This document shows, one piece after another, positions 25,629-33,322 of a stretch of 64,000 nt of DNA; the stretch's first letter is position 1; each line of letters starts with the position of its first letter. Origin of the DNA: XYA12-FULL-58-9 sp001798605 (GTDB lineage: Bacteria > Myxococcota > XYA12-FULL-58-9); the NCBI GenBank assembly GCA_036736205.1, contig DAINMX010000006.1:1-64000 (forward strand). The letters run 5' to 3'. The position numbers and the translations under genes were made by a program. The notes beneath the pieces were generated by a model that worked only from the letters and a program-made list of their open reading frames with translations, was not told the DNA's origin and made no database searches.

Positions 25629-25662
25629 TTTCTTGCACCATTGAGATGAATCTGGATGTCTG

Positions 25663-26919
25663 ATGACGATGGCCGAACAATCCGTGCTCCCAACCATTCG
25701 TGTTTGCGACGTCACGAAGACTTATAGGCTTTATCGTTCGCCGGCTGATCGCCTCAAAGAAACGATTCTTCGCCGACCGTATGGCCGCGACGTCGTGGCC
25801 TTGCAGCATGCGTCGTTGTCCGTTGCTCCAGGTGAGATTCTCGGTGTTGTAGGTCCCAACGGTGCCGGCAAGACAACTTTGTTGAAGCTGATTGCCGGAA
25901 TTTCGAAACCAACCAGCGGGGCTATCGAAAGGCACGGTCGAGTGACCGGAGTTCTTGCCCTGGGGACCGGCTTCAACCTCGACCTGACGGGGACACAAAA
26001 TGCGATCACCAATGCGCAACTGTTGGGTATGAGCGCCAAAGAGACACAAACTAGGTTGCCGCAGATCATCGAGTTCGCAGAGTTAGGTGAGTTCATGGGT
26101 GAACCCATGAAGAGTTACTCCTCGGGAATGCTCATGCGGCTCGCGTTCTCGGTGGCGATCCACAGTGAGCCCACCTGCTTTCTCATCGACGAAGCGTTGG
26201 CGGTCGGAGATGCCCATTTTCAACAGAAGTGTTTCGGCCGAATTCGTGATTTCCAAGCGTCCGGAGGCGCAATTGTTTTCGTTTCCCACGACCTCAATGC
26301 GATCAGGCGGGTGTGCAGTCGCGCGGTGCTCCTGCGCGCCGGTGAGGTTCTCGAGCAAGGGTCACCTGAGACAGTCGTCAACGCCTATTACAAGCTGATT
26401 GCTGGATACGAGAATCAGAGCAAACCCGTTTCCAACAAGAGCGGCTTCTCGGGGTCCTACGGCTCACTCGCGGCCCGCATACATTCGGTTGATGTCGTCG
26501 GTGAGCATTCCGACACGAATGCGGTTAGCTCGGGGGAAGTGACGACCGTGACGGTTGCTGTAGAGGCGCAGCGAGAAACGCCGGAAGTCACCATCGGTAT
26601 TCTCATTCGTGATCGCTTCGGCCAGGATGTCTTCGGAACGAACACCCACCAACACAATCTGAAGGTCAGTTTCAAAGCGGGAGAGCGATGTGTCTGTCGA
26701 TTCCGCATGGCCATGAACCTGGGTCCCGGACGCTACACGGTGACCGCAGCCATCCATACGGGTGAGACCCACCTCGACGATTGTATTCACTGGGCCGACC
26801 ATGCCTGTGATCTCGAGGTCGTCGGCATCACGGGGCCGCGGTTTTCCGGTTTGTGCCGATTGTCACCGGAGATCGACATACGGCCGTGGGAGGAGATCAA
26901 TCGTGCCGCAAAAAGTTAG
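25663..26919 (+). CDS. wzt: ABC exporter ATPase with C-terminal glycan-binding domain (Wzt-like)
   Basis: 418 residues. The nucleotide-binding domain has Walker A GPNGAGKTT (about 64-72), signature SYSSGM (151-156) and Walker B CFLIDEALAVGD (172-183). From about residue 255 a beta-sandwich follows (VTVAVEAQRETPEV, GILIRDRFGQDVFGTN, CIHWADHACDLEVVG), typical of Wzt proteins that recognise a terminal modification on the O-antigen. A capped chain is therefore expected, fitting the methyltransferase encoded next. The stop overlaps the next gene's start. Confidence 0.92.
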   Translation: MTMAEQSVLPTIRVCDVTKTYRLYRSPADRLKETILRRPYGRDVVALQHASLSVAPGEILGVVGPNGAGKTTLLKLIAGISKPTSGAIERHGRVTGVLALGTGFNLDLTGTQNAITNAQLLGMSAKETQTRLPQIIEFAELGEFMGEPMKSYSSGMLMRLAFSVAIHSEPTCFLIDEALAVGDAHFQQKCFGRIRDFQASGGAIVFVSHDLNAIRRVCSRAVLLRAGEVLEQGSPETVVNAYYKLIAGYENQSKPVSNKSGFSGSYGSLAARIHSVDVVGEHSDTNAVSSGEVTTVTVAVEAQRETPEVTIGILIRDRFGQDVFGTNTHQHNLKVSFKAGERCVCRFRMAMNLGPGRYTVTAAIHTGETHLDDCIHWADHACDLEVVGITGPRFSGLCRLSPEIDIRPWEEINRAAKS

Positions 26920-28699
26920 CATGCCACGATTCGACGTGGAGACGATTGCCTGCACAATCCTCGATGAGGTTCGCGGCGGTAGGCGGGCACCATCGGATCG
27001 CCGGAATGCACAAGAGACCCGTCTTCCCCACCTTTCCTGTGAACCGCGGATTGCCGACAAGTCGAGTTATCATCGCGATGATTTCTTGGCGTATTGCGAG
27101 CCCGAGACTTTCATACGCAATTGTTATCGAGGGATCCTCAAACAGGAGGTAGACGACGCTGGATTGGAGTACTACCAAAACCTCATGCAGACCAAGGGGC
27201 GTTCTCCCATCGAGATCCTTGGGCGGATTCGATACTCTAGGCTGGGCCGAAGCAAAGCAGTGCCCGTCGTTGGATTGACTGTCCCATGTGTGATCGACCA
27301 AGTCTGCCGGGTTCCGATTGTCGGCACCCTCTTGCGGGTTGGCGTCACGACGGCCAACCTGCCGAACGCGTTGAGGCGCCTGCGCGAGTCGCTGGCTGCA
27401 GTCGAATGGAAATTACGGGATCAAGCGGCCCGCGTCGATTCTGTCATCGATGGCATCGAAGTGGAACTGAACCGTCAAGCGTTCCAAATCGAGGCCAAGG
27501 TCGATGTTGCCACAATCGACCTTCTTCGCACCGAGATGGAACGCAAGGCTGAGCAAGATGCCGTGGGAGAGCTTCGGCATGACCTTCATGGCAAGGCCGA
27601 CAAAGATTCTGTTCGCGCATTGCGAGAGGACGTTGAAGGCAAAGCCGACGAAGGAACCCTTCGCGAGCTTCGCTATGATCTCGATGGCAAAGCCGATTGG
27701 CATTCGATCGAGAAGTTGAACGAAGAGATTGGCAAATTGGCGCCAGCAGAATCACTAGACGCTCTTGTTGAACAACTCGAGAAGAAAGAGAACAAAGGGA
27801 GCTTGGGTGTGCTGCGCCAAGAGCTCGATGGCAAAGCCGATTGGACATCGGCGAAGAACTCCGAGAAAGCTCTCGCAACTTTGACTTGCCGACTCGACCA
27901 ACATCGATTGGAGATTCTCGACTATCAAAGCCAGCTTCGATCGTGGATTGGGACTTTGGGCCCTCATTCGGATCGAAATATGCCGCCGTTGGCAACTGTC
28001 GATGATGTAAAGGCAAATACAGGCAGGTGGGATCCACTCTTGGCGATGCACGCCAGAGTATTCCGCGAGTCTGGCGAAGCGCTTGAGGACAAACTGAAAG
28101 TATACCTGGACCACATGACCTCTGTGCCAAGTCGGTCTGACTCGGATTGGGTGCTCGACATCGGATGCGGCGGCGGTGAATGGCTGAGCCTGCTCACGCA
28201 GCACGGCTATCGCTGTCGAGGCGTTGAGGCCAACCATGTCCTCGCCAAACGCTGCGAAGAAGCGGGATTGGATGTGACCCGCGCTGAGGCATTGCCCTTC
28301 ATGCGAGAGCTCGCAGACAAGCAGATGGCGGTGGTTACTGCGTTTCATGTGGTCGAGCACCTTGAGGCGAGTGAATTACTCGACATGCTTGCCGAGACGA
28401 GCCGCCTGTTGCGACCAGGGGGGCTGGCGATCTTCGAGACGCCAAATCCCGCGAACCTTTGGGTCAGCACCTTCGATTTCTATTTGGATCCCACCCATCG
28501 GCGCCCGCTTCCCGCACCGTTGCTCAAGTTCTTCGTCGAGGCTTGTGGTTTGACTGACACCGAAACGATTTTCCTTCACCCCCGTGGCGAGCTTCCAGAC
28601 GAATTGGCCCTCGACCTTCCGGACGAGCTTCGTAGGGCGTTCATGGGACCACAGGACTACGCCCTGGTAGCGCGCAAGCCGGCGACATGCGCGTTCTAA
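26903..28699 (+). CDS. DUF4214-like, 16-residue-repeat coiled-coil and methyltransferase protein; possible chain-length ruler
   Basis: GTG 26903 is chosen because GGGAGGAG lies at 26888-26895 with a seven-base spacer; ATG 26921 lacks such a site. This gives 598 residues. Residues 68-115 resemble DUF4214 (NCYRGILKQEVDDAGLEYY). Residues 208-323 are about seven 16-residue repeats (type LRxDLxGKADxxSLRE), predicted as an extended coiled coil. Residues 400-580 are a class I methyltransferase with VLDIGCGGGEWLSLL, AFHVVEHLEASELLDML and FETPNPANLW. In E. coli O9a, WbdD caps the chain by methylation and its coiled coil sets chain length. Here the domain order is reversed, so a similar role is inference. 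It overlaps Wzt by 17 bases. Confidence 0.8.
   Translation: MPQKVSMPRFDVETIACTILDEVRGGRRAPSDRRNAQETRLPHLSCEPRIADKSSYHRDDFLAYCEPETFIRNCYRGILKQEVDDAGLEYYQNLMQTKGRSPIEILGRIRYSRLGRSKAVPVVGLTVPCVIDQVCRVPIVGTLLRVGVTTANLPNALRRLRESLAAVEWKLRDQAARVDSVIDGIEVELNRQAFQIEAKVDVATIDLLRTEMERKAEQDAVGELRHDLHGKADKDSVRALREDVEGKADEGTLRELRYDLDGKADWHSIEKLNEEIGKLAPAESLDALVEQLEKKENKGSLGVLRQELDGKADWTSAKNSEKALATLTCRLDQHRLEILDYQSQLRSWIGTLGPHSDRNMPPLATVDDVKANTGRWDPLLAMHARVFRESGEALEDKLKVYLDHMTSVPSRSDSDWVLDIGCGGGEWLSLLTQHGYRCRGVEANHVLAKRCEEAGLDVTRAEALPFMRELADKQMAVVTAFHVVEHLEASELLDMLAETSRLLRPGGLAIFETPNPANLWVSTFDFYLDPTHRRPLPAPLLKFFVEACGLTDTETIFLHPRGELPDELALDLPDELRRAFMGPQDYALVARKPATCAF
27524..27871 (+). repeat. 48-bp coding repeats (16-residue period)
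   Basis: The segment encodes consecutive units LRTEMERKAEQDAVGE, LRHDLHGKADKDSVRA, LREDVEGKADEGTLRE and LRYDLDGKADWHSIEK, then three more degenerate ones. The invariant core is GKAD with Leu at position 1. DNA identity is partial, so the array is old rather than freshly expanded. Confidence 0.85.
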
Positions 28700-29736
28700 T
28701 TGTTACGACTCAGGTCCCCTTTGCACGGGGAGGGGCTGAGATGACGGCCGAAAGCCTCTTCTCGGCGTTGGTACAAAGGGGGCATCAGGCGGAGATGGTC
28801 GGCATCCCGTTCAAGTGGTATCCGCAGGATCGAATTCTAGATCACATGCTCGCCTCTCGCCTTCTCGATTTGACGGAGAGTGGTGGCGTCACTATCGACC
28901 GTGTCATTGCCCTGAAGTTTCCAGCCTACCTCATACGCCATCCGAACAAGGTGATCTGGTTGTTGCATCAACACCGTCAGGCCTACGACCTCTGGGATCA
29001 TCCCGTTGCTGGCGACCTGAAACGCTCGCCCCAAGGCAACCTGGTTCGACGCGCTATCACGGTGGCCGACACGAACCTCATGGCCGAAGCGCGGCACATT
29101 TTCACAAACTCGAAGAACGTCGCCCAGCGTTTGAAGAAATGGGTGGGGCTGGATGGCAGCCCGTTGTACTGCCCCCCCCCCGGTGCGGAATCGTTCTACT
29201 CGGAGGAATCCGAAGAGTATCTGTTCTTCCCGAGCCGTCTCGACACTCTCAAACGCCAGCTGTTGGTGGTCGAGGCACTTGGGCACACCCGACATCCTGT
29301 CCGCGTTCATTTTGCCGGCTGCTCCACTGACGTGGGATACGAGAAGAAGCTCCAAGAGACCACCCGTCGCCTGGGTTTGACCCAAAGGGTTCGGTGGTTG
29401 GGTAACATTTCAGAAGACGAAAAGCGTCGGCAGTACGCTCGAGCCCTGGCGGTCGTGTTTCCGCCCTACGATGAAGACTACGGCTATGTCACCTTGGAAG
29501 GAATGCTCTCGAGTCGACCGGTTGTCACCTGCACAGATTCCGGTGGGCCGATCGAGCTCGTCGACAATCGAAAAACGGGGCTGGTAGTCGCACCATCGCC
29601 GAAGGAGCTTGCGGCCGCCTTCGATGAACTCTGGGGAGATCGCGAGCAAAGTCGTAGGTGGGGCGAGAGAGGCCGACGAAAATATGATGAGCTCGGTATC
29701 AGTTGGGACCAAGTGGTCGATGAGCTGCTTCGATGA
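28687..29736 (+). CDS. GT4 family glycosyltransferase with C10 tract
   Basis: A 349-residue GT-B enzyme with VLIVTTQVPFARGGAEMT at the N-terminus, NKVIWLLHQHRQAYDLW, FFPSRLDTLKRQLLVVEAL and YDEDYGYVTLEGMLSSRPV (donor-binding EX7E-type region). It overlaps the preceding methyltransferase gene by 13 bases. A run of ten C (29172-29181) encodes the PPP of LYCPPPGAESFY and is in frame in this assembly. Slippage there would abolish the C-terminal half, so expression could be phase-variable. Confidence 0.87.
   Translation: MRVLIVTTQVPFARGGAEMTAESLFSALVQRGHQAEMVGIPFKWYPQDRILDHMLASRLLDLTESGGVTIDRVIALKFPAYLIRHPNKVIWLLHQHRQAYDLWDHPVAGDLKRSPQGNLVRRAITVADTNLMAEARHIFTNSKNVAQRLKKWVGLDGSPLYCPPPGAESFYSEESEEYLFFPSRLDTLKRQLLVVEALGHTRHPVRVHFAGCSTDVGYEKKLQETTRRLGLTQRVRWLGNISEDEKRRQYARALAVVFPPYDEDYGYVTLEGMLSSRPVVTCTDSGGPIELVDNRKTGLVVAPSPKELAAAFDELWGDREQSRRWGERGRRKYDELGISWDQVVDELLR
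29172..29181 (+). repeat. C10 homopolymer inside glycosyltransferase gene
   Basis: Ten consecutive C within the coding region at residue 163-165 of the GT4 gene. Tracts of this length are classical slippage sites in surface-glycan genes and also common assembly error sites. Confidence 0.8.
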
Positions 29737-31049
29737 AGATTAACTGGTTTTCGCCGCTGCCTCCGGCCGAAACGGACATTGCCGATTTTTCGATGCGAGC
29801 CCTCCCGGCCCTCGCCGCTCAGGCCGAGATTGCCGTGTGGACCGAAGGGAGCAAATGGCCACGCACCCTGGAGCAACATGTCAGAGTTGTTCGATTTGAG
29901 TCGTGCGACATCGATTGGGAGACCCTTCACAATGCCGACGTCAATGTCTACAACCTTGGCAATGATCCGCGATTTCACTCTGGCATTTGGCTGGTTAGCC
30001 AACATGCGCCAGGGGTAGTGATTCTCCACGACATCTCGCTGCAGCATCTTTTCGCCTCCATCTTTGGTGCTCGCGAGGTTGACCGTGCGACGTACGTGAA
30101 GATCATGGGGGGTCTGTACCCTTGTGGTGGACGGGATGCCGCAGAGGCGTATTGGCAAGGTAAGCTGTCCACCGAAGATCTCGGCACTCGTTTTCCAATG
30201 ACCGAATTGGCGTTGCGAAACGCTTTGGGTGTTGTTGTGCACAGCTCTGCCGCATTTGACGGGCTTGCCCAACGAGCCGAATTGCCTGTCTGTTGCGCGA
30301 ACTTGCCCTTCCCCGTGCGTGCAGACATGGAAAGCGGCCGCAGCAAGCGGGCGTCATGGCGTCAACAGCCACCCTATCGGCTCGTCGTCTTTGGCTTTCT
30401 CGGCCCCAACCGTCGACTCGACGCAATTCTGGATTCTTTGAGCGACTTCGAAGCACGACATCTGTTTCTGCTCGATGTGTACGGTAGGTATTCGGAGGCA
30501 GAAGCGTTGCGCCAAAGGGTCGAAGAGCGTCATCTGGACAACATCGTCCGAGTTCGCGGATTCGTTTCCACCGCTCGACTCGACTCGGCTCTTGCTGGCG
30601 CGGACCTCGTGATCAATCTGCGCAACCCAACCATGGGCGAGGCGTCAGGGAGTCAGCTGCGGCTGTGGAGCCATGCTCTTCCGAGTTTGGTGACCGAGGC
30701 GGGTTGGTACGCAGAACATTGCGTAGACACCTCTTTGTTCGTGCGGCCGGACCACGAGGTCGAAGATCTCCGAACACATCTGCGAGGGATGTTGGCCGAG
30801 CCGCAGAAGCTCGTCGAAATGGGGCAGCGGGGAGAAGAGAGACTGAAAGCGTTCCATTCGCCCACACAATACGCGGAGGCGGTGTCGGAGATGCTTGCGA
30901 AGAACTCCACGTACCAACAGTTGTGGATTTCAAGGAAGCTGGCAGAGCGTTCGGGTCGGATCGCAGCGGATTTTCTCAGTGAGGTCGAGCTCGACATCAT
31001 GTTGCCGAATCTAGCCGACATGGTCGGTGCTCTCACGCTCAAACGGTGA
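29733..31049 (+). CDS. GT4-like glycosyltransferase
   Basis: 438 residues, beginning MKINWFSPLPPAETDIADF. NVYNLGNDPRFHSGIW and PGVVILHDISLQHLF are shared with GT4 proteins that start from the same sequence type. LVVFGFLGPNRRLDAIL and VINLRNPTMGEASGSQLRLW form the C-terminal donor domain. ATG 29733 overlaps the previous stop by four bases, so it is in the same operon as Wzm/Wzt. The C-terminal 40 residues are an extra helix. Specificity unknown. Confidence 0.85.
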   Translation: MKINWFSPLPPAETDIADFSMRALPALAAQAEIAVWTEGSKWPRTLEQHVRVVRFESCDIDWETLHNADVNVYNLGNDPRFHSGIWLVSQHAPGVVILHDISLQHLFASIFGAREVDRATYVKIMGGLYPCGGRDAAEAYWQGKLSTEDLGTRFPMTELALRNALGVVVHSSAAFDGLAQRAELPVCCANLPFPVRADMESGRSKRASWRQQPPYRLVVFGFLGPNRRLDAILDSLSDFEARHLFLLDVYGRYSEAEALRQRVEERHLDNIVRVRGFVSTARLDSALAGADLVINLRNPTMGEASGSQLRLWSHALPSLVTEAGWYAEHCVDTSLFVRPDHEVEDLRTHLRGMLAEPQKLVEMGQRGEERLKAFHSPTQYAEAVSEMLAKNSTYQQLWISRKLAERSGRIAADFLSEVELDIMLPNLADMVGALTLKR

Positions 31050-31112
31050 CGCCAGTGCATCGTTGACGTATCATAGACTTGATCCTCAGGCCCGATAAGG
31101 TCACAACGAGGC

Positions 31113-32408
31113 ATGGGCAAGATCCTTCTTTGGGGCAGCGGTCCCTTTCCAGAACCCGAGGCACGACATTTGACCGCCAGCGGATTTCGCCTGCAACATT
31201 TCAAGGATGCGCTCGAGCGCAGTGGTCATGAGGTTGAAACCGTCGCATTCTGGCCGACCGACGAACCGGAATCAACGCAAGAGCATGTTCGTCGGGTCGT
31301 TGCCGATCGCGCGGTCGACGAGTCACTCGTGCGACGCATCTGTCAGCAAGTGAAGCCTGACGTTGTTGTTCTGGCGGGGTCTTATCCTGCGTTGTTTGTC
31401 CTGCGACACTTGCCCTCAGAGGTACCGGTTTGGGTGGATCTGCCTGGAGATCTCATGGCCGAATCCCAGGTGCGGGAGCGGACAGAAGGTCAGTCGTATT
31501 ACGCGAGACATCATCTCAGGGCGGCGTTGTCGGCACTTCTGCGCGCCGACAAGCTCTCGGCTGTCTCGAAGCGGCAACGCCACGCCATGATTGGTCAGCT
31601 CGGGTTGTGTGGGCGACTCTCAGGGCAAACGACGGGGCATGAATTTGTCGAGGTGATAACTGTAGCGTTTCCCAACGTTCTGCCCGTTTCCCCCGAGCCG
31701 CGCTCAGGTGACTCTGTGCGCGTGAGCTTGATGGGAAGTTTCAATCACTGGACAGACGTCGATCTTCTCATTGGGACCATGGCGAAGATGCGCGACGAGG
31801 ACGTGACGTGGGTCTTGAACGGTGGAGTGCTGGGCGATTTCAACCGGGTTGCCTACTCTCGCTTTCTTCAACGGCTCGAAGGGCTGGATCTCGTCAGAAG
31901 AATCGAACCGCATGGGTATGTTTCCTTCAAGGACCTACCGGGAGTTCTGGCCACCTGTCATCTCGGCTTGAACTTGGATCTCCAGTGTTACGAGACCGAA
32001 CTGGGTTCACGCAACCGGATCCTTTTTGGACTTGCGGCCGGATTGCCGCAAATCTCGACAGTAGGTGCAGAGATTGTCGATGAGCTGGCGAAACGGGGAG
32101 TGCTTCAGGTCATCAACGTTCGTGACCCAAGCCATGTGGTGAAGGCCATGGACGAGGTGATGGCGAGACTCGAAGGCTGGCGCCGAGTGATTGCCGACGA
32201 GCGTGACGATCTCGCAATCGCGTACGATCCATTCATCCTGGGCGAGCCGTTGACCCGGTGGGCGGCCACGCCCACTCGGGCACCCGACCAACCTGGCACG
32301 GAACGTCTATCCTGGTTGCGCCGTCTGTTGGATTTGCAGGAGAGTGTCAATACCGTTGTTGGCCGCTTGGCCGAGGGCATTCAGAAAATCAAACGGGTCC
32401 TTCGGTAA
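31113..32408 (+). CDS. Glycosyltransferase-like protein (GT4 type)
   Basis: 431 residues, starting with ILLWGSGPFPEPEARHL. VVVLAGSYPALFVLRHL and VWVDLPGDLMAESQ give a GT-B N-domain. VRVSLMGSFNHWTDVDLLI and the LGSRNRILFGLAAGLPQIS stretch give the C-domain. The usual GT4 EX7E motif is not clear, so it may belong to a divergent family. It lies 63 bases after the preceding gene and is the last gene of the polysaccharide locus. A short helix with Leu/Val spacing ends the protein. Confidence 0.75.
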   Translation: MGKILLWGSGPFPEPEARHLTASGFRLQHFKDALERSGHEVETVAFWPTDEPESTQEHVRRVVADRAVDESLVRRICQQVKPDVVVLAGSYPALFVLRHLPSEVPVWVDLPGDLMAESQVRERTEGQSYYARHHLRAALSALLRADKLSAVSKRQRHAMIGQLGLCGRLSGQTTGHEFVEVITVAFPNVLPVSPEPRSGDSVRVSLMGSFNHWTDVDLLIGTMAKMRDEDVTWVLNGGVLGDFNRVAYSRFLQRLEGLDLVRRIEPHGYVSFKDLPGVLATCHLGLNLDLQCYETELGSRNRILFGLAAGLPQISTVGAEIVDELAKRGVLQVINVRDPSHVVKAMDEVMARLEGWRRVIADERDDLAIAYDPFILGEPLTRWAATPTRAPDQPGTERLSWLRRLLDLQESVNTVVGRLAEGIQKIKRVLR

Positions 32409-32525
32409 CCAAAACGCGCCAAGCGGGAAAGACAATCTTTCAAACACCTACTTGCCCGCACCTGCCCTCATTTGCAAAGATTGCGTAGCACAAAGAACGT
32501 CGACGCTCATACCCGTTGAAATATT

Positions 32526-32551
32526 CCATTTAAATACTATGCGTTACGGCT
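32526..32551. repeat. Intergenic two-block motif, copy B
   Basis: CCATTTAAATAC, six bases, TTACGGCT, matching copy A at 3824-3849 at all 20 block positions with identical spacing. Both copies are preceded by CATTTGCAA and GYTGAAA at different distances. Here it lies about 240 bases upstream of the sigma-54 promoter, so an activator site is possible. Confidence 0.4.
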
Positions 32552-32763
32552 ATGCCGTGCGTACCGCAGGGCAAGGGGCGGTAATCGATATGAAAATAGT
32601 TTCAACTCGGATGATCAGAGAGCTCGTTGCGATGTGCATCTTTCGCCAAGGCCACATCTTCTATTGAACGATTTACTCGTTTGTTATTGAGCGGTTAGAT
32701 GAAACCCGGTGACAACACTCAACTCGCCAACAAAGCGAAGAAAAATGACGAGATTCGGCATTC

Positions 32764-32779
32764 TGGCACATTTATTGCA
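32764..32779 (+). promoter_or_regulatory. Sigma-54 promoter of the pilus accessory operon
   Basis: TGGCAC (32764-32769), five bases, TTGCA (32775-32779) fits the RpoN consensus, with GG and GC ten bases apart. Transcription would start near 32790, leaving a short leader with GGGAG at 32799-32803 before ATG 32807. Sigma-54/PilR control of pilin genes is known in Pseudomonas and Myxococcus. Confidence 0.8.
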
Positions 32780-32806
32780 CGATCCGGCGCAAGAACAGGG
32801 AGCGAC

Positions 32807-33322
32807 ATGAGACATCATCTAGCAAACATTCGACAAAATGAACGCGGCGCCTCATTGATCGTGGTCGTCGTGGTTCTCGTCGTGATCCTCATCGGTGGAC
32901 TGGCCGCCATTGCGGTCACCAGTGGTCAATTGTCCAAGACGCGGGGTTTTCGCACCAAGGCGGTGGATGAGGCGTGCGCAGAGGCGGGGCTTGCAAGAAT
33001 GCGGGCCATGATGCCCAATGTCAGTAGTTTCGACGCCACCGAGGGTACGATATCGGGCTCAGGAATTGAGCTGACCTATCGAGCTGGGCACTACGACGGT
33101 GATGGGACATCTCCCCTCGAGGTGCTGGATCCCAGCACCTACGACGCATCGAGCCTATATGTCGGGGAAAACATCGCCAATGTTCTCGGCTCTGGCGGTG
33201 GCGGGAACCTCAGCACAGGCGTCCATCTCATCAGGATGACTGCGGTCTGCGGTGGAACGGGACACGGCACCCGAGAAGTTGAAACCATCTTCAAGTATGG
33301 ATTGCCGGTGAGTGAACGATGA
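32807..33322 (+). CDS. pilX: Type IV pilus minor component PilX-like
   Basis: 171 residues. A short basic leader is followed by RGASLIVVVVVLVVILIGG, a prepilin-like hydrophobic helix cut after Gly, although the usual Glu5 is absent, as in many PilX proteins. The remainder is a small soluble domain with a Cys near the end (TAVCGGTGHG). ATG 32807 follows the sigma-54 promoter and a GGGAG site. The stop overlaps the pilY1 ATG by four bases. It would seat at the pilus tip with PilY1 and the other minor pilins. Confidence 0.82.
   Translation: MRHHLANIRQNERGASLIVVVVVLVVILIGGLAAIAVTSGQLSKTRGFRTKAVDEACAEAGLARMRAMMPNVSSFDATEGTISGSGIELTYRAGHYDGDGTSPLEVLDPSTYDASSLYVGENIANVLGSGGGGNLSTGVHLIRMTAVCGGTGHGTREVETIFKYGLPVSER

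Larger units (their letters stand above)
32409..32806. other. 398-base intergenic region between glycan and pilus loci
   Basis: AT-richer than its surroundings. It contains copy B of the two-block motif (32526-32551), an ACGGC(TAT)GCCGT hairpin just after it, and a sigma-54 promoter near its end. No convincing ORF or terminator. An ATG at 32699 in frame with pilX is excluded because the promoter lies downstream of it. Confidence 0.7.

Noticed and set aside
26762..26902. Upstream extension of the ruler-methyltransferase ORF
   Set aside because: It lies wholly within wzt coding sequence; the GGGAGGAG site supports GTG 26903.
32699..32806. 36-residue N-terminal extension of PilX
   Set aside because: The sigma-54 promoter lies within it, so it would not be transcribed from that promoter.
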